A stretch of 37,181 nucleotides of DNA from NCBI GenBank assembly GCA_903923175.1, contig CAIXWQ010000823.1:1-37181 (forward strand), read 5' to 3'. This document shows, in pieces, positions 18,854 through 27,129 of the stretch. This DNA is from an uncultured delta proteobacterium (GTDB taxonomy: Bacteria; Myxococcota_A; Polyangia; Polyangiales; JADJMO01). How positions within the stretch are numbered: the stretch's first letter is position 1; each line of letters begins with the position of its first letter. The notes under the pieces were generated by a model that had not been told where the DNA came from, did no database searches, and saw nothing but the letters and a program-made list of their open reading frames with translations. A program made the translations under genes and the position numbers.

Positions 18854-20150
18854 AGACGTTCACGAGGCCGGGACACGGCGCGCAGACGCCGTAACCCGCA
18901 CTGACGCTGCGACAGTACATATGGATGGCGTGCTCGCGCGCGCCGAACATCTGGTCCAACAAGACGGCGGCCTGAAGGCTGCCCGCGGGGCCGAATGGGA
19001 GCCCTGGGAGGGAGTCGACGCCGATGGGTAGGCAATCGGCGTCTTGCCGACAAGGCACGCACACGCCACAGGCCTGGTTGCTCGCGCCCGAGCCGACGGT
19101 GACCGCAGCGCAGACCGAGATCGGGTACGCGATCGTCGCGTCGCCGATCGCGCTCTGGCCAGTGAGCTCGCGGAGCATCGCGCCGACGTTGAACGGGACG
19201 CCGACGCCAGCGCAGTCGCCGTCGTGCGAGCAGGCGTTCGGCGATCGATCCCACGGCGCGGGAAGGACTGGCGCGCCCGCCGCGACGTCCGCGCAGCTTG
19301 CGGCCTTCGGTCCGCACACTCCCGCTCCGCTCGTCGGCGCGTTGCACTGCTGGGCCGAAGACGCGCAGCGGGCGCAGTCGCCACCCGTCGTGCAGCCTCC
19401 GACCGCATCGAGACCGCAGCTCGCGACGCAGACGCCGTTCGCGTTGCACGCGCTGCCCGCCGGGCACGGCGAGGTCGTGGAGCACTGCGCACACGTCCCC
19501 GCGTGGCACGCGTGTGCCGGCGAGCCCGTCGAACCGCAGGCGCTGCAGTCGTCGTCTTTTGCACACTTCGAAGGGCACTCGGGCACGCAGCCGTCGGCGA
19601 CGCAGCGCTCGTTCGTCTGGCAAGCGCCGACGAGGCTCGAGGTGCACGCGACGCAGCTGCGGGTCGTGACGTCGCAAACCAGATGGAGGGGGTCGCAGGC
19701 CGCGCAGTCCCGGTCGGTGGCGCACGTCACCGTCGGGAGCCCGTTTGCGTCCTTGGGGCACGTGAGCCCAGCGCGCGCGCACTCGCCGAAGCTCGTGCAC
19801 CCGCTCCCCGACGTGCAAGGCGTGCTCGTGTCGCACGCGACGCAGCGATGCGCGGCGGGGTCACAGATCGTGTGACCGTCGGCGCAGGAGCCGCACTCCT
19901 CGTTCGCGTGGCAGTCGTTGCGAAGGCACGCGGTTGGCCCCGCATCGAGGCGTGCATCCGCGGGTGCGTCGCCTAGGCCTGCATCGCCGTCCGTCTCGCC
20001 GGTGGCAGCGTCGCCCGCGTCGAGCGGGATCGCGTCGCCCGTATCGGGGACCTCGGAAGCGTGGCTCTGCGTCGAGCATCCGGCTGCGGCGAGGCCCCCG
20101 ACGAGGGCGAGGAGCAGCGGCGAGGTGTGGTCCAGCGAGCGTCGGTCCAT
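18840..20150 (-). CDS. Cysteine-rich lipoprotein (Myxococcota type)
   Basis: A 436-residue lipoprotein: lipobox AAGC at C25, an Asp/Gly/Ala-rich spacer (about 33-70), then many cysteines in short repeated units such as CRNDCHANEECGSC-like, CATDRDCAACDPLHLVCD, CAKDDDCSACGS and CTTGGDCARCASSAQQC. These x-DxDCxxC blocks resemble the disulfide-rich repeats common in surface lipoproteins of Polyangia. The last third (about 300-436) has fewer repeats and ends CPGLVNVCGAP. It is presumably anchored in the outer membrane. It is divergent from the ankyrin-type gene across a 491-base gap. Function unknown. Confidence 0.88.
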   Translation of the reverse strand: MDRRSLDHTSPLLLALVGGLAAAGCSTQSHASEVPDTGDAIPLDAGDAATGETDGDAGLGDAPADARLDAGPTACLRNDCHANEECGSCADGHTICDPAAHRCVACDTSTPCTSGSGCTSFGECARAGLTCPKDANGLPTVTCATDRDCAACDPLHLVCDVTTRSCVACTSSLVGACQTNERCVADGCVPECPSKCAKDDDCSACGSTGSPAHACHAGTCAQCSTTSPCPAGSACNANGVCVASCGLDAVGGCTTGGDCARCASSAQQCNAPTSGAGVCGPKAASCADVAAGAPVLPAPWDRSPNACSHDGDCAGVGVPFNVGAMLRELTGQSAIGDATIAYPISVCAAVTVGSGASNQACGVCVPCRQDADCLPIGVDSLPGLPFGPAGSLQAAVLLDQMFGAREHAIHMYCRSVSAGYGVCAPCPGLVNVCGAP

Positions 20151-20482
20151 GTTGGGTCGGCAGGCTAGCAGCCGCCGCGAGAGCGGACCTCGGAACGGGA
20201 GCGCCGGCGGCCGCGAGCGCGGTCGGGCGCGCCTGGAAGATCCCGCTAGCTACGAAGCGCTTGCTGAAAGAGGCGATCGCTTCGTTCGTGCACCGCGATG
20301 CCGTTGAAGCCGTCGAGTGCTTCGAACTGACCCCGAAGGCGAGCGGCGACCCCCTTCCCGGGTCGCGGCAGCGATCGTGGTTGGAACGCGGGACGGATCT
20401 GATCGAGGCGAAGAGAGAGCACGCACCGCGCTCGGCCGGGGTCGTCGCGCGAGGTGAAGAGCGCGCCACATCGCAGGGCGCG

Positions 20483-20532
20483 GGCCGGCGCGAACTCTCA
20501 CGAATTCCAGTCGAATTCGTGAGGCGCCGGCC
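20483..20532. repeat. Long inverted repeat, 9 bp plus 11 bp arms
   Basis: The inner arms CTCACGAATTC (20497-20507) and GAATTCGTGAG (20513-20523) are perfect with a 5-base loop. The outer arms GGCCGGCGC (20483-20491) and GCGCCGGCC (20524-20532) are also perfect, and only the left side has a 5-base bulge (GAACT). The 50-base structure would be a very stable cruciform or RNA hairpin. It has no T-run, so it is not a classic terminator. Confidence 0.8.
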
Positions 20533-20547
20533 TGGCGGGCTGGCGAT

Positions 20548-20568
20548 CGCCGGCGGTCGCCGCCGGCG
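20548..20568. repeat. 9-bp inverted repeat with 3-base loop
   Basis: Arms CGCCGGCGG (20548-20556) and CCGCCGGCG (20560-20568) are perfect, with loop TCG. It sits 15 bases after the larger inverted repeat and 74 bases ahead of the next start codon, so it would lie in the leader of the ankyrin-type gene if transcription starts upstream. Confidence 0.75.
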
Positions 20569-20641
20569 GACTCTTCGCGGAGCTACACCCACGCGCCGGC
20601 GGTTGCGCCCCCTCCCCCGCCCGTGCGCTCATCCCCCCCCC

Positions 20642-22357
20642 ATGAGCGTCTCCTGGCCCACGACTTCCCCCATCACGCGCGCGGACAAAGGCGAGGCCAT
20701 CGCCGCCTACCGTGCGTACGCCCGGCGCGAGGCTCTCGCCGACGACAGCCTCCTCGCCGAGCTGGTACGCCAGCGGCGGCGCGAGGAGGCAGCGCTGCTC
20801 GCCGACGAGCCGGGGCAGGCGACGGTGGCGGCGTTCGAGGCTGCGTTCGCCGGGCTGAGGGACGCGGCGCACGCGGCGTGGATCTTCCCCATTTTCCAGG
20901 CGATCGTGCGGGCGGCGCCGGCGGTCGAGCGGCTGAGCCCGTTCTCGTTCGGGAGCGGCGCGGCCGAGGCTCGCCCGTTCCACGAGCGCGCGTTCGTGGA
21001 GCTCGCTGCGGTGTATGGACCACAGTGGGTGGTGAAGGACTGGGATGGAAGCGCCGCGAGCACGCTGCTCCATTTGTGCGAGGGGTGGATGTCGACGGCC
21101 GTCGGCGCGCTCGTGGCGGCGGGGGCCGACCCTCGGGCGGTCGACCACTACGGTCAGACGCCGCTCGCTGGCCTGTCCGCGATCGGGGAGCTCTCGCCGG
21201 CGGTCCTGCGCGCGCTCGCCCCCGCGGGGGTCGCCACGAGCGTGCTCGAGCGCTTCCTCGACGCGTCGACGGGGAAGGCGCCGTCCGAGCGGCTGGCGGT
21301 GCTGACGACCGCGGCGGAGCTCGGGGTGGTGGTCGACAGCGGGGAGCCGATCGTGAGCTTGGCCGCCGAGCCGGATCGCGAGGCGCGCCTCGCGTTGCTC
21401 GAGGCGCTGGAGCGACCCGGGATGACCGGCGGGACGCGCAAGGACGCGTTGCTGGCGGCAGCGCGGGGCGGGTCGGCAGACGCGCTCCGGCACTGGATCG
21501 AGCTCGCGGGCGCGAGGCCGGGCGAGACCTACACCTGGAAGGGCAAGGGGCAGACGCTGCTGCACGTCCGCTGCGCCGCGCTGGCGCCCGGGTCGGACGA
21601 GGCGGCGGTCGCGGCGGAGCAAGTTAGGGCGATCGAGCTGCTGCTTTCGTGGGGCGAGTCGACCGCGGCCAAGAACCAGGCGAAGGCGACGCCGGTCGAT
21701 CTGTGGGCAAGGGCGAAGTCGGCGTTTTCGCCCGCGTGGCGGCGCAGGATCGATCGCGTGCTCGGGGTCGAGGCCAAGGGGGGGCCGACGCTCGCCGATC
21801 GGTTCGAGGATCCGTCGCTCGCGTACGGCGTGATCAGCGCGCTGCTGCGCGGGCGTCAGCTGAAGGAGGCGGCGCTGACCAAGCTCGCGAAGGCCGCGAT
21901 GAAGGGGGTCGATCGGGAGGACTGCGATGCGCTCGAGCAGGCGGTGCTGGGCGCGGTGCACGAGCTGCCGGTGGCCGGCCTCGATTTCGGCGCGGTGAAG
22001 GTGCTCTCGTGGGGGTGGGACGAGCCGTTCTTCCGCTGGTTCGACAAGACGATCGGCGATGAGAATGGGGGGGAGTCGGACGTCCTGCCGCTCCGCTCTC
22101 TGGCGGGCATCGCGGCGCTCCCGGCGCTCGAGACGCTCGAGCTCACACCCGACACGTACGCCGGCGGGGTCCGCGATCTCGCGCCGCTCGCGGGGCACCC
22201 GACGCTCGCCGTCGTGGCGCTGCCGACCGCGATCGACGACGCGTCGCCGCTGCTCGCACTCCCGGCGTTGAAGCAGGTCCGCGACGCGCGCGGCGCGCTG
22301 TCGGACGAGGCGCGCGCGAGCCTCGCGGGGCGGGAGGTCGCGATCACCGCGGCGTGA
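20642..22357 (+). CDS. Ankyrin-repeat and leucine-rich protein
   Basis: A 571-residue protein with no signal peptide, so probably cytoplasmic. Ankyrin-like repeats are visible at about 139-180 (STLLHLCEG, VAAGADPRAVDHYGQTPLAG) and 303-355 (GQTLLHVRCAAL, IELLLSWGESTAAKNQAKATP). The C-terminal part (about 480-571) is leucine-rich: LRSLAGIAALPALETLELTP, LAPLAGHPTLAVVALP, and LLALPALKQVRD have LRR spacing. The region between holds GAVKVLSWGWDEPFFRWFDK. Some proteins of this layout carry DUF6892-like domains, but this could not be confirmed by eye. Ankyrin and LRR units bind proteins. No partner is evident. Confidence 0.75.
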   Translation: MSVSWPTTSPITRADKGEAIAAYRAYARREALADDSLLAELVRQRRREEAALLADEPGQATVAAFEAAFAGLRDAAHAAWIFPIFQAIVRAAPAVERLSPFSFGSGAAEARPFHERAFVELAAVYGPQWVVKDWDGSAASTLLHLCEGWMSTAVGALVAAGADPRAVDHYGQTPLAGLSAIGELSPAVLRALAPAGVATSVLERFLDASTGKAPSERLAVLTTAAELGVVVDSGEPIVSLAAEPDREARLALLEALERPGMTGGTRKDALLAAARGGSADALRHWIELAGARPGETYTWKGKGQTLLHVRCAALAPGSDEAAVAAEQVRAIELLLSWGESTAAKNQAKATPVDLWARAKSAFSPAWRRRIDRVLGVEAKGGPTLADRFEDPSLAYGVISALLRGRQLKEAALTKLAKAAMKGVDREDCDALEQAVLGAVHELPVAGLDFGAVKVLSWGWDEPFFRWFDKTIGDENGGESDVLPLRSLAGIAALPALETLELTPDTYAGGVRDLAPLAGHPTLAVVALPTAIDDASPLLALPALKQVRDARGALSDEARASLAGREVAITAA

Positions 22358-22429
22358 AGCGCGCAGCGGCGATCCCCTTCACCGCCCCACGAGCAACGAT
22401 CGCCACGAGCCCCCCGAGCCCCCCTCAAA

Positions 22430-22448
22430 GCCGAGCGCGAGGCTCGGC
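22430..22448 (-). terminator. Possible terminator between convergent genes
   Basis: GCCGAGC (22430-22436) and GCTCGGC (22442-22448) form a perfect 7-bp stem with a 5-base loop. On the minus strand it is followed by a short TTTGAGG run, fitting a weak intrinsic terminator for the TerB gene that ends at 22546. The remaining bases of the 188-base gap show nothing else. Confidence 0.4.
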
Positions 22449-22545
22449 GCCGCTTGCCGTCTGGCCACGTCGCTCGCCTCCTCGGCGTAGGTCGCACGCT
22501 GCGTCGGCCCGCTCGGAGCGAGGCCCCACGCCGATGCTGGCTCCG

Positions 22546-23091
22546 TCAGTGCTCGCGCTTGGCGCGCAGGATCCGCGACAGCCAGTGCACGCCGGAGCGA
22601 GTCTTCTCGTGCGCTCCGACGAGGGCCGTCCCGAGGTCCTTGGCGAGGTGCGGGTGGGCCGCGTGCTCGCCGCCCATGCTCACGCTCTCGACGTAGCGCG
22701 CGATCAGCTCGGCCTGCGCCACGCCGAGCCCGAGCCGCTCGCTCATGCGCGCGAGCGCGGGGCCCTTCGCCGCGGCGAGCTGGTCACTCGAGAACGCCAG
22801 TGCGATCGCGTCGGCCAACAGGCTCGTGGCGAGCTCGGGGCGCTTGGCGATCTGCGCGAGCTCGACGTCGACGCGTTTCAGGTCGGGGGCGGCGGCCGAC
22901 GCGAGCAGGTGATCGGCGTCGGACGTCGTGAGCCCCGCCTCGCCGCACAGGATCCGAAGGTCCGCGAGCGCGGTGTGGCTCAGCGCGCCGTCGACGGAGA
23001 CGAGCGAGGCCACGGCGAGCAGGTACTCGACGCGCTCGGCCTCCGAGAGATCGTGAACGGGGTGTCCGAGGTCGGCAGGGTCTGATTTCAT
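22546..23091 (-). CDS. TerB-family protein
   Basis: A 181-residue helical protein. The ATG at 23091 is preferred; an in-frame TTG 12 bases upstream is the alternative. SEAERVEYLLAVASLVSVDG followed by LRILCGEAGLTTSDAD matches the TerB/DjlA-like fold, an all-alpha acidic domain often found with tellurite-resistance or membrane-stress proteins; the VDG acidic turn is typical. The C-terminus (about 135-181) is a short extension. It lies 36 bases after the PP2C gene on the same strand, so the two are probably co-transcribed. A link to tellurite is not implied by the sequence. Confidence 0.75.
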   Translation of the reverse strand: MKSDPADLGHPVHDLSEAERVEYLLAVASLVSVDGALSHTALADLRILCGEAGLTTSDADHLLASAAAPDLKRVDVELAQIAKRPELATSLLADAIALAFSSDQLAAAKGPALARMSERLGLGVAQAELIARYVESVSMGGEHAAHPHLAKDLGTALVGAHEKTRSGVHWLSRILRAKREH

Positions 23092-23127
23092 GTTGGATTC
23101 CAATGGCGTCGAGGGACGACGAGGTTC

Positions 23128-24024
23128 TCAGCCGAGCGCGCGATCGGCGGCCGCGCCGTCGAACGCCTTCACGATCTCGAGCGACACGCGATCGTCGTGG
23201 GTCGACGCGGCGAGCCCTTCGCCGCCGACCTCGGCGAGCACGACGGTCACGTTGTCCTCGCCTCCACGCGAATTGGCCAGATCGACCAGTCCGCGACAAG
23301 CGGCCTCGAGCGAGACGGCGGTCGCCACGACGCTGCAGATCTCCGCGTGGTCGAGCTTTCCGGTGAGCCCGTCCGAGCAGAGCAGGAGCTTGTCGCCCTG
23401 CCGGAGCGTGAACCGGCTCAGGGCCACGACGACGTCGGCTTGGATGCCGATCGCCTGCAAGATGACGTTCCGGTACTCGAACTTGTCGGCCTGTTCGCGG
23501 GTGAGCGCGCCCTTGTCGAGCAGGAGCTGGACGTAGCTCTGATCGTGGGTCAGCTGCACCAGCTTGTTGCCGCGCAGCACGTACGCACGCGAGTCGCCCA
23601 CCTCGGCGACGTAGGCGCGATGGCCGAAGACGAGCACGGCGGTGATCGTCGCGCCCATGCCCTTGCGCTCCGGCGCGCTCGCCGCGTTCCAGACGCTGCG
23701 ATTGGCCCCCTCGACGCACGCCACGAGCGCCTCTTCCGCGCTGCTCCCCTCGACGGCGCGCAGCCCACCGCGCAGCGCGTGGAGGGTGAGCGCGCTCGCG
23801 ACCTCTCCCGCTTCGGCGCCACCCATCCCGTCGGAGACGGCGAGCAGGATGCCGCGCCGCCCGACCTCGAGGCTCGCGGGGGCGGACATCTCGTGGATTC
23901 GCGAGGACTGCATCAGGTCCGCGACGACGAAGGCGTCCTCGTTCTGCTGGCGCACTCTTCCCACGTCGCTGAGGCCGAATACGGTCATCGACACACCGGG
24001 CGCCGGCGCTGCTCTGGGGGTCAT
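23128..24024 (-). CDS. PP2C-family Ser/Thr protein phosphatase
   Basis: A 298-residue Mn/Mg-dependent phosphatase (PppA/Stp1 type). The motifs are in order: GRVRQQNEDAF (residues 22-32), VSDGMGG with metal-binding D65, GMGATITAVLV, VAEVGDSRAYVLR, LTHDQSYVQLLL, LLLCSDGLTGKL and GGEDNVTVVLAE. All the usual metal-ligand aspartates appear to be present, so it should be active against phosphorylated proteins, probably those of Ser/Thr kinases, which are abundant in Myxococcota. The ATG at 24024 was used; a second ATG at 23988 (MTVFGLSD) begins nearer the conserved fold. It leads the PP2C-TerB unit. Confidence 0.93.
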   Translation of the reverse strand: MTPRAAPAPGVSMTVFGLSDVGRVRQQNEDAFVVADLMQSSRIHEMSAPASLEVGRRGILLAVSDGMGGAEAGEVASALTLHALRGGLRAVEGSSAEEALVACVEGANRSVWNAASAPERKGMGATITAVLVFGHRAYVAEVGDSRAYVLRGNKLVQLTHDQSYVQLLLDKGALTREQADKFEYRNVILQAIGIQADVVVALSRFTLRQGDKLLLCSDGLTGKLDHAEICSVVATAVSLEAACRGLVDLANSRGGEDNVTVVLAEVGGEGLAASTHDDRVSLEIVKAFDGAAADRALG

Positions 24025-24369
24025 GGGCGGACTGCGCTGCACCAAGCGGACCAAGGCGTCCGTGTCGCCGGAACGAGCCACCGTCCGCGCGCGTCGGGCC
24101 GATTTCGTCGCCCCCGGGCAGCGCAGGCGAGGCGCTTCGCCGCGGTGAGGCGGAATTGCCGTCGGAGGCGCGACGAGCCTCTGGAAGCGGAGAGAAGGCG
24201 TCGCGCGCCTTCGAGCAGCAGAGCGCGCGGCCGCCATCGATGAGGAGCGTTCGACGCCCCTCGGCGCGCGCGTGCTCCGAAGCGGGGCTCGGGGCTCGGT
24301 CGGGCGCGGGCGGATCGAAGCTTCGAGGCCTCTGGCGAGCGTGGCGCACGGCTTGCTGAGACCCTCGCC
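24025..24369. other. Divergent intergenic region, PP2C and histidine kinase
   Basis: This 345-base gap has no convincing gene. Its right end carries a sigma-54-like element at 24342-24356. Nothing else stands out; the PP2C start lacks an obvious Shine-Dalgarno sequence. Confidence 0.45.
24342..24356 (+). promoter_or_regulatory. Possible sigma-54 (-24/-12) promoter element
   Basis: TGGCGCACGGCTTGCT starts at 24342 (its last T may count as 24357). It agrees with the RpoN consensus TGGCACGNNNNTTGCW at all key GG and GC positions, with one change in the -24 box and one just after it. It would start transcription around 24367, almost at the GTG of the histidine kinase (24370), so the mRNA would be nearly leaderless. 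Confidence 0.35.
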
Positions 24370-25668
24370 GTGAACGCCCCGTCCAGCTCCCTGTTCGACG
24401 ACTGCCTCCCCCTTCGCGACCACGGCGCTACGTGCAAAGGCAACCCGCGGCGAGACGCGCCTTCGCCCCGGCTGAGCGCGCGTCGTCCACGCGCGGTCGC
24501 GTTCGGGCTGCGGCGCCCCCTGCGGCTTTCGGTCGGCGACGATTCGCTGCGCCTGCTGCTCGTCAACCATCCCGAGGACGAGGCCGTTCGCGTGCTGCGC
24601 CATCTTCGGCGCGCGGGGCGGCCGGTGTTCTCGCGGCGGGTCGGCTCGGCCGAGGCGCTTCGCGAGACGCTCGAGAAGCCGTGGGACGCGATCCTCTGCG
24701 GCGACGCCGGCGGCGCCCTCGATGCACGCACGGCGCTCGAGATCGTCGGCGAGGCAGGGTGCGACGTGCCGCTGCTCGTCCTGGCCGGCTCGCTCGGCGA
24801 GGCCGACGCCGTCAATTGCATGCGGCTCGGGGTGCGTGACGTCGTGCTCGTGGGTCACCTCGGTCGGCTCCTGCCGGCGCTGGACCGCGAGATCGCGGCG
24901 GCGAAGGGGCGCGCGCGCGTCGCTCGGTCCGAGGCGCTCCTGCAGCAGTCGGAGCGGTTGCGCGCCGTCGGCGAGATGACCGCGGGGGTCGCCCACGACC
25001 TGCGCAACCTCCTGAATCCCATTCACCTCTACGTGCAGCTCGCGCAGCGAGGCTGTGGCTCGGAGACGGTGGGGGTGGTCGAGACCGCGCTCGCCGACAT
25101 CTCTCGGCTCGTGAAGCGCTCCGTCCTGACCGTGGAGCGACTCCGCGACTACGCACGCCCCGTCGGCACGGCAGCGTCGCAACCGCTGGACCTGAATGCG
25201 CTGGTGAGCGAGGCCTGCGACATCGCTCGCCCTCGCATCGCCGCGCACGGCGTTCCAGGCCTGATCGTCGCGCAGCTCGGCGTGCACGCGAGCCCCACCG
25301 GTTCCTCCGGCGAGGTGCTCGGGGCGATCGTGAATCTCCTCTTCAACGCCATCGACGCGATGCAGACCGCGGGCGTCGTCACGGTTCGCACCGGCGCCAC
25401 CGCCGACGGCGCGTTCGTGTCGATCGCGGACGACGGCCCTGGGATGCCCAGCGACGTCGCGGCGCGCGCGTTCGAGCCGTTCTTCACCACGAAGGGCGCG
25501 GGCGGCACGGGTCTCGGGCTCGCGAGCGTGCGGCGGTGCATGGCGCTCCATGGCGGGGGCGTCGCCCTGGAGACGGCGCCGGGCCTCGGGACCCGATTCA
25601 CGCTCTCGTTCCCCAGCACGGTGCCTGCGGCGCTTCCCCGGCGCGGCCCCCGAGTCGAGGCAGCATGA
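24370..25668 (+). CDS. Sensor histidine kinase with degenerate receiver domain
   Basis: A 432-residue soluble kinase starting with GTG. After an unstructured Arg-rich N-terminus (1-55) comes a receiver-like domain (about 58-175; SLRLLLVNHPEDEAVRVLRH, WDAILCGDAGG, VPLLVLAGSLGEADAV). The residue aligned with the phospho-Asp is G111, so it is probably a pseudo-receiver. The kinase part begins RLRAVGEMTAGVAHDLRNLL with the phospho-acceptor H209. It continues with the ATP-binding N box NLLFNAIDA (322-330), G1 DDGPGM (354-359), F box FEPFFTTK (368-375) and G2 GGTGLGL (378-384). The arrangement resembles NtrB-like cytoplasmic kinases. No response regulator gene is adjacent. The stop overlaps the next ATG (ATGA). 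Confidence 0.9.
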   Translation: MNAPSSSLFDDCLPLRDHGATCKGNPRRDAPSPRLSARRPRAVAFGLRRPLRLSVGDDSLRLLLVNHPEDEAVRVLRHLRRAGRPVFSRRVGSAEALRETLEKPWDAILCGDAGGALDARTALEIVGEAGCDVPLLVLAGSLGEADAVNCMRLGVRDVVLVGHLGRLLPALDREIAAAKGRARVARSEALLQQSERLRAVGEMTAGVAHDLRNLLNPIHLYVQLAQRGCGSETVGVVETALADISRLVKRSVLTVERLRDYARPVGTAASQPLDLNALVSEACDIARPRIAAHGVPGLIVAQLGVHASPTGSSGEVLGAIVNLLFNAIDAMQTAGVVTVRTGATADGAFVSIADDGPGMPSDVAARAFEPFFTTKGAGGTGLGLASVRRCMALHGGGVALETAPGLGTRFTLSFPSTVPAALPRRGPRVEAA

Positions 25669-25955
25669 CGGTCACCGGATTCCTGTTGTTCATTCTGGTC
25701 GGCGCGATCTGCGGCGGGATCGCCGAGTTCCTGGTCGGCTGGAGCCCCGAAGGGTTCGTCGCGTCGGCCGCGGTCGGCTCGGCCGGCGCGGTGATCGGCG
25801 ACTGGATGGCGCCTCGCCTCCACTTGCCCTCTCCGCTGACGGTGCAGATCGAGGGGCATCACGTGGAGATCGTCTGGGCGATCCTCGGCGCGATGGTGCT
25901 CCTGATCGCCATGAGCCTCTTTCGACGAATCCCCACGTTCCGCCGCTCTCGCTGA
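25665..25955 (+). CDS. Transglycosylase-associated (GlsB/YeaQ/YmgE-like) membrane protein
   Basis: A 96-residue protein with three hydrophobic segments: TGFLLFILVGAICGGIAEFL, VASAAVGSAGAVIGDWM, and VEIVWAILGAMVLLIAMSLF. The Gly-rich second segment followed by D-W and the C-terminal basic tail match the small Transgly_assoc family found in stress-linked operons. It starts at the ATG overlapping the histidine kinase stop, so it is coupled to it. The biochemical role of the family is unknown. Confidence 0.75.
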   Translation: MTVTGFLLFILVGAICGGIAEFLVGWSPEGFVASAAVGSAGAVIGDWMAPRLHLPSPLTVQIEGHHVEIVWAILGAMVLLIAMSLFRRIPTFRRSR

Positions 25956-26050
25956 ACGCCCGTGGCGCCCGGCGCCCGGACTCGATGACCAACGCCGCCC
26001 TCCGGGTCGGCCTGCGCGCGGACCCACCGGCGCGGACTGGAGCTCACCTC

Positions 26051-26539
26051 ATGTCGCAGACCATCACGACCCACGGGACCTTGACGTACAGTCCGCCGAA
26101 ACAGGCCTACGAGCTGCTCCGGTGGGGCTTCGTGGTCGCTCTCGCCGTCGGTGGCGTCGACAAGTTCAGTCGCGTGCTGACGAACTGGGATCACTACCTC
26201 GCGCCGGGGATCCTCCGCCTGTCGCCGTTCGCGGCCCGCGGGACGATGGTCATGATCGGCATGCTCGAGATCGCCGTCGCCGTCCTCGTCGCGGTCAGGC
26301 CGCGGATCGGCGCGTACGTCGTCGCGGGCTGGCTCGCGGCGGTGGTCGTGAACCTCGTCGTCGGCCTCGAATTCCTCGACGTCGCGCTCGTCGACCTCGG
26401 GCTGCTCGTCGGCGCGCTGGCGCTCGGTCGACTGGCGCAGGTCTACGACCACGCGAACGTCGTCGAGACGCGGACGATCGAGACTACCGTGATCGACGAT
26501 CGCGACGAGCTCGCCGCCGCGCACGCCCTGAAGTTCTGA
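26051..26539 (+). CDS. DoxX-like small integral membrane protein
   Basis: A 162-residue protein with about four hydrophobic helices: LRWGFVVALAVGGVDKFSRV, FAARGTMVMIGMLEIAVAVLV, GAYVVAGWLAAVVVNLVVGL and VDLGLLVGALALGRLA. The layout resembles DoxX/TQO-small-like proteins. The ATG at 26051 is preferred because of GGAG 9 bases upstream; an in-frame ATG at 25985 exists. The C-terminal 30 residues are charged (VVETRTIETTVIDDRDE). It is in the same direction as the kinase group but separated by 95 bases. Function unknown. Confidence 0.65.
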   Translation: MSQTITTHGTLTYSPPKQAYELLRWGFVVALAVGGVDKFSRVLTNWDHYLAPGILRLSPFAARGTMVMIGMLEIAVAVLVAVRPRIGAYVVAGWLAAVVVNLVVGLEFLDVALVDLGLLVGALALGRLAQVYDHANVVETRTIETTVIDDRDELAAAHALKF

Positions 26540-26657
26540 CGGGGCCGCGCCGGCCGCGCCGGTCGCGCGAGCCCAACCCATCTGTCGGCACCGACTCGGC
26601 AATCGGCCGGAATGTCTTCGGCGAGAGCCCGGTGCGCATGTTGCTTCGAGGTCCGTC

Positions 26658-27101
26658 ATGTCCAATCGACGATTCACCCGCGTCCTTCGATCCCTCGCCA
26701 CAGGCTGTTGCGGGCTCGGACTCTTCCTCGCGGCGGGGTGCGGTGGGCCGCAACACTACGCGCCGAGCTCGACCAAGAACGCGCCGGGCGCGGACCCGGG
26801 GATCACGGTCGAGGTCTCGAAGGAGACGCACATGGCCCGCGTGACGATCGACATCCCGAACCTCGCGCCGCCGGATCGGCTGGCCGCCGGTGGGTCGACG
26901 TTCGTGGCGTGGTATCGGCGGGACGAGACGATGCCTTGGCAGCGCATCGGCGCTCTCGCCTACGACGAGACCGAGCGTCGCGGCCGGCTCGGTGCAACCG
27001 TCCCCGAGATCGCCTTCGATCTCGAGGTCTCCGTCGAGACCGGCGCGGCGGCGGGGGCCCCCTCGACCACGCTCGTGACCAAGCAGCACGTGTCGAACTG
27101 A
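26658..27101 (+). CDS. Hypothetical lipoprotein
   Basis: A 147-residue lipoprotein: the signal ends in FLAAGCGG with the lipid-attached Cys at residue 28, and GAGG-type bases (CGAGG) lie about 6 bases before the ATG. The mature part has a single beta-rich domain: GITVEVSKETHMARVTIDIP, FVAWYRRDETMPWQRIGALAY and FDLEVSVETG. The YxRRD...PWQRIGAL phrase suggests a fibronectin-like sandwich but no family was recognised. It is flanked by small membrane genes on the same strand. Confidence 0.72.
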   Translation: MSNRRFTRVLRSLATGCCGLGLFLAAGCGGPQHYAPSSTKNAPGADPGITVEVSKETHMARVTIDIPNLAPPDRLAAGGSTFVAWYRRDETMPWQRIGALAYDETERRGRLGATVPEIAFDLEVSVETGAAAGAPSTTLVTKQHVSN

Positions 27102-27129
27102 GCGCGGCGGCGCCAGTCCGGCCGCGGAA

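Larger units (their letters stand above)
20151..20641. other. Divergent intergenic region with strong inverted repeats
   Basis: This 491-base gap separates a minus-strand lipoprotein gene from a plus-strand ankyrin-type gene. No convincing gene was found. The middle (about 20240-20420) looks less GC-rich than its surroundings and may be a relic of something, but it is not recognisable. The right half carries the two palindromes listed separately (20483-20532, 20548-20568). Promoters for both neighbours should lie here. Confidence 0.5.

Noticed and set aside
20240-20500. Protein-like text in the divergent gap
   Set aside because: Neither strand gives a start, ribosome site or family motif; it may be a relic but cannot be supported.
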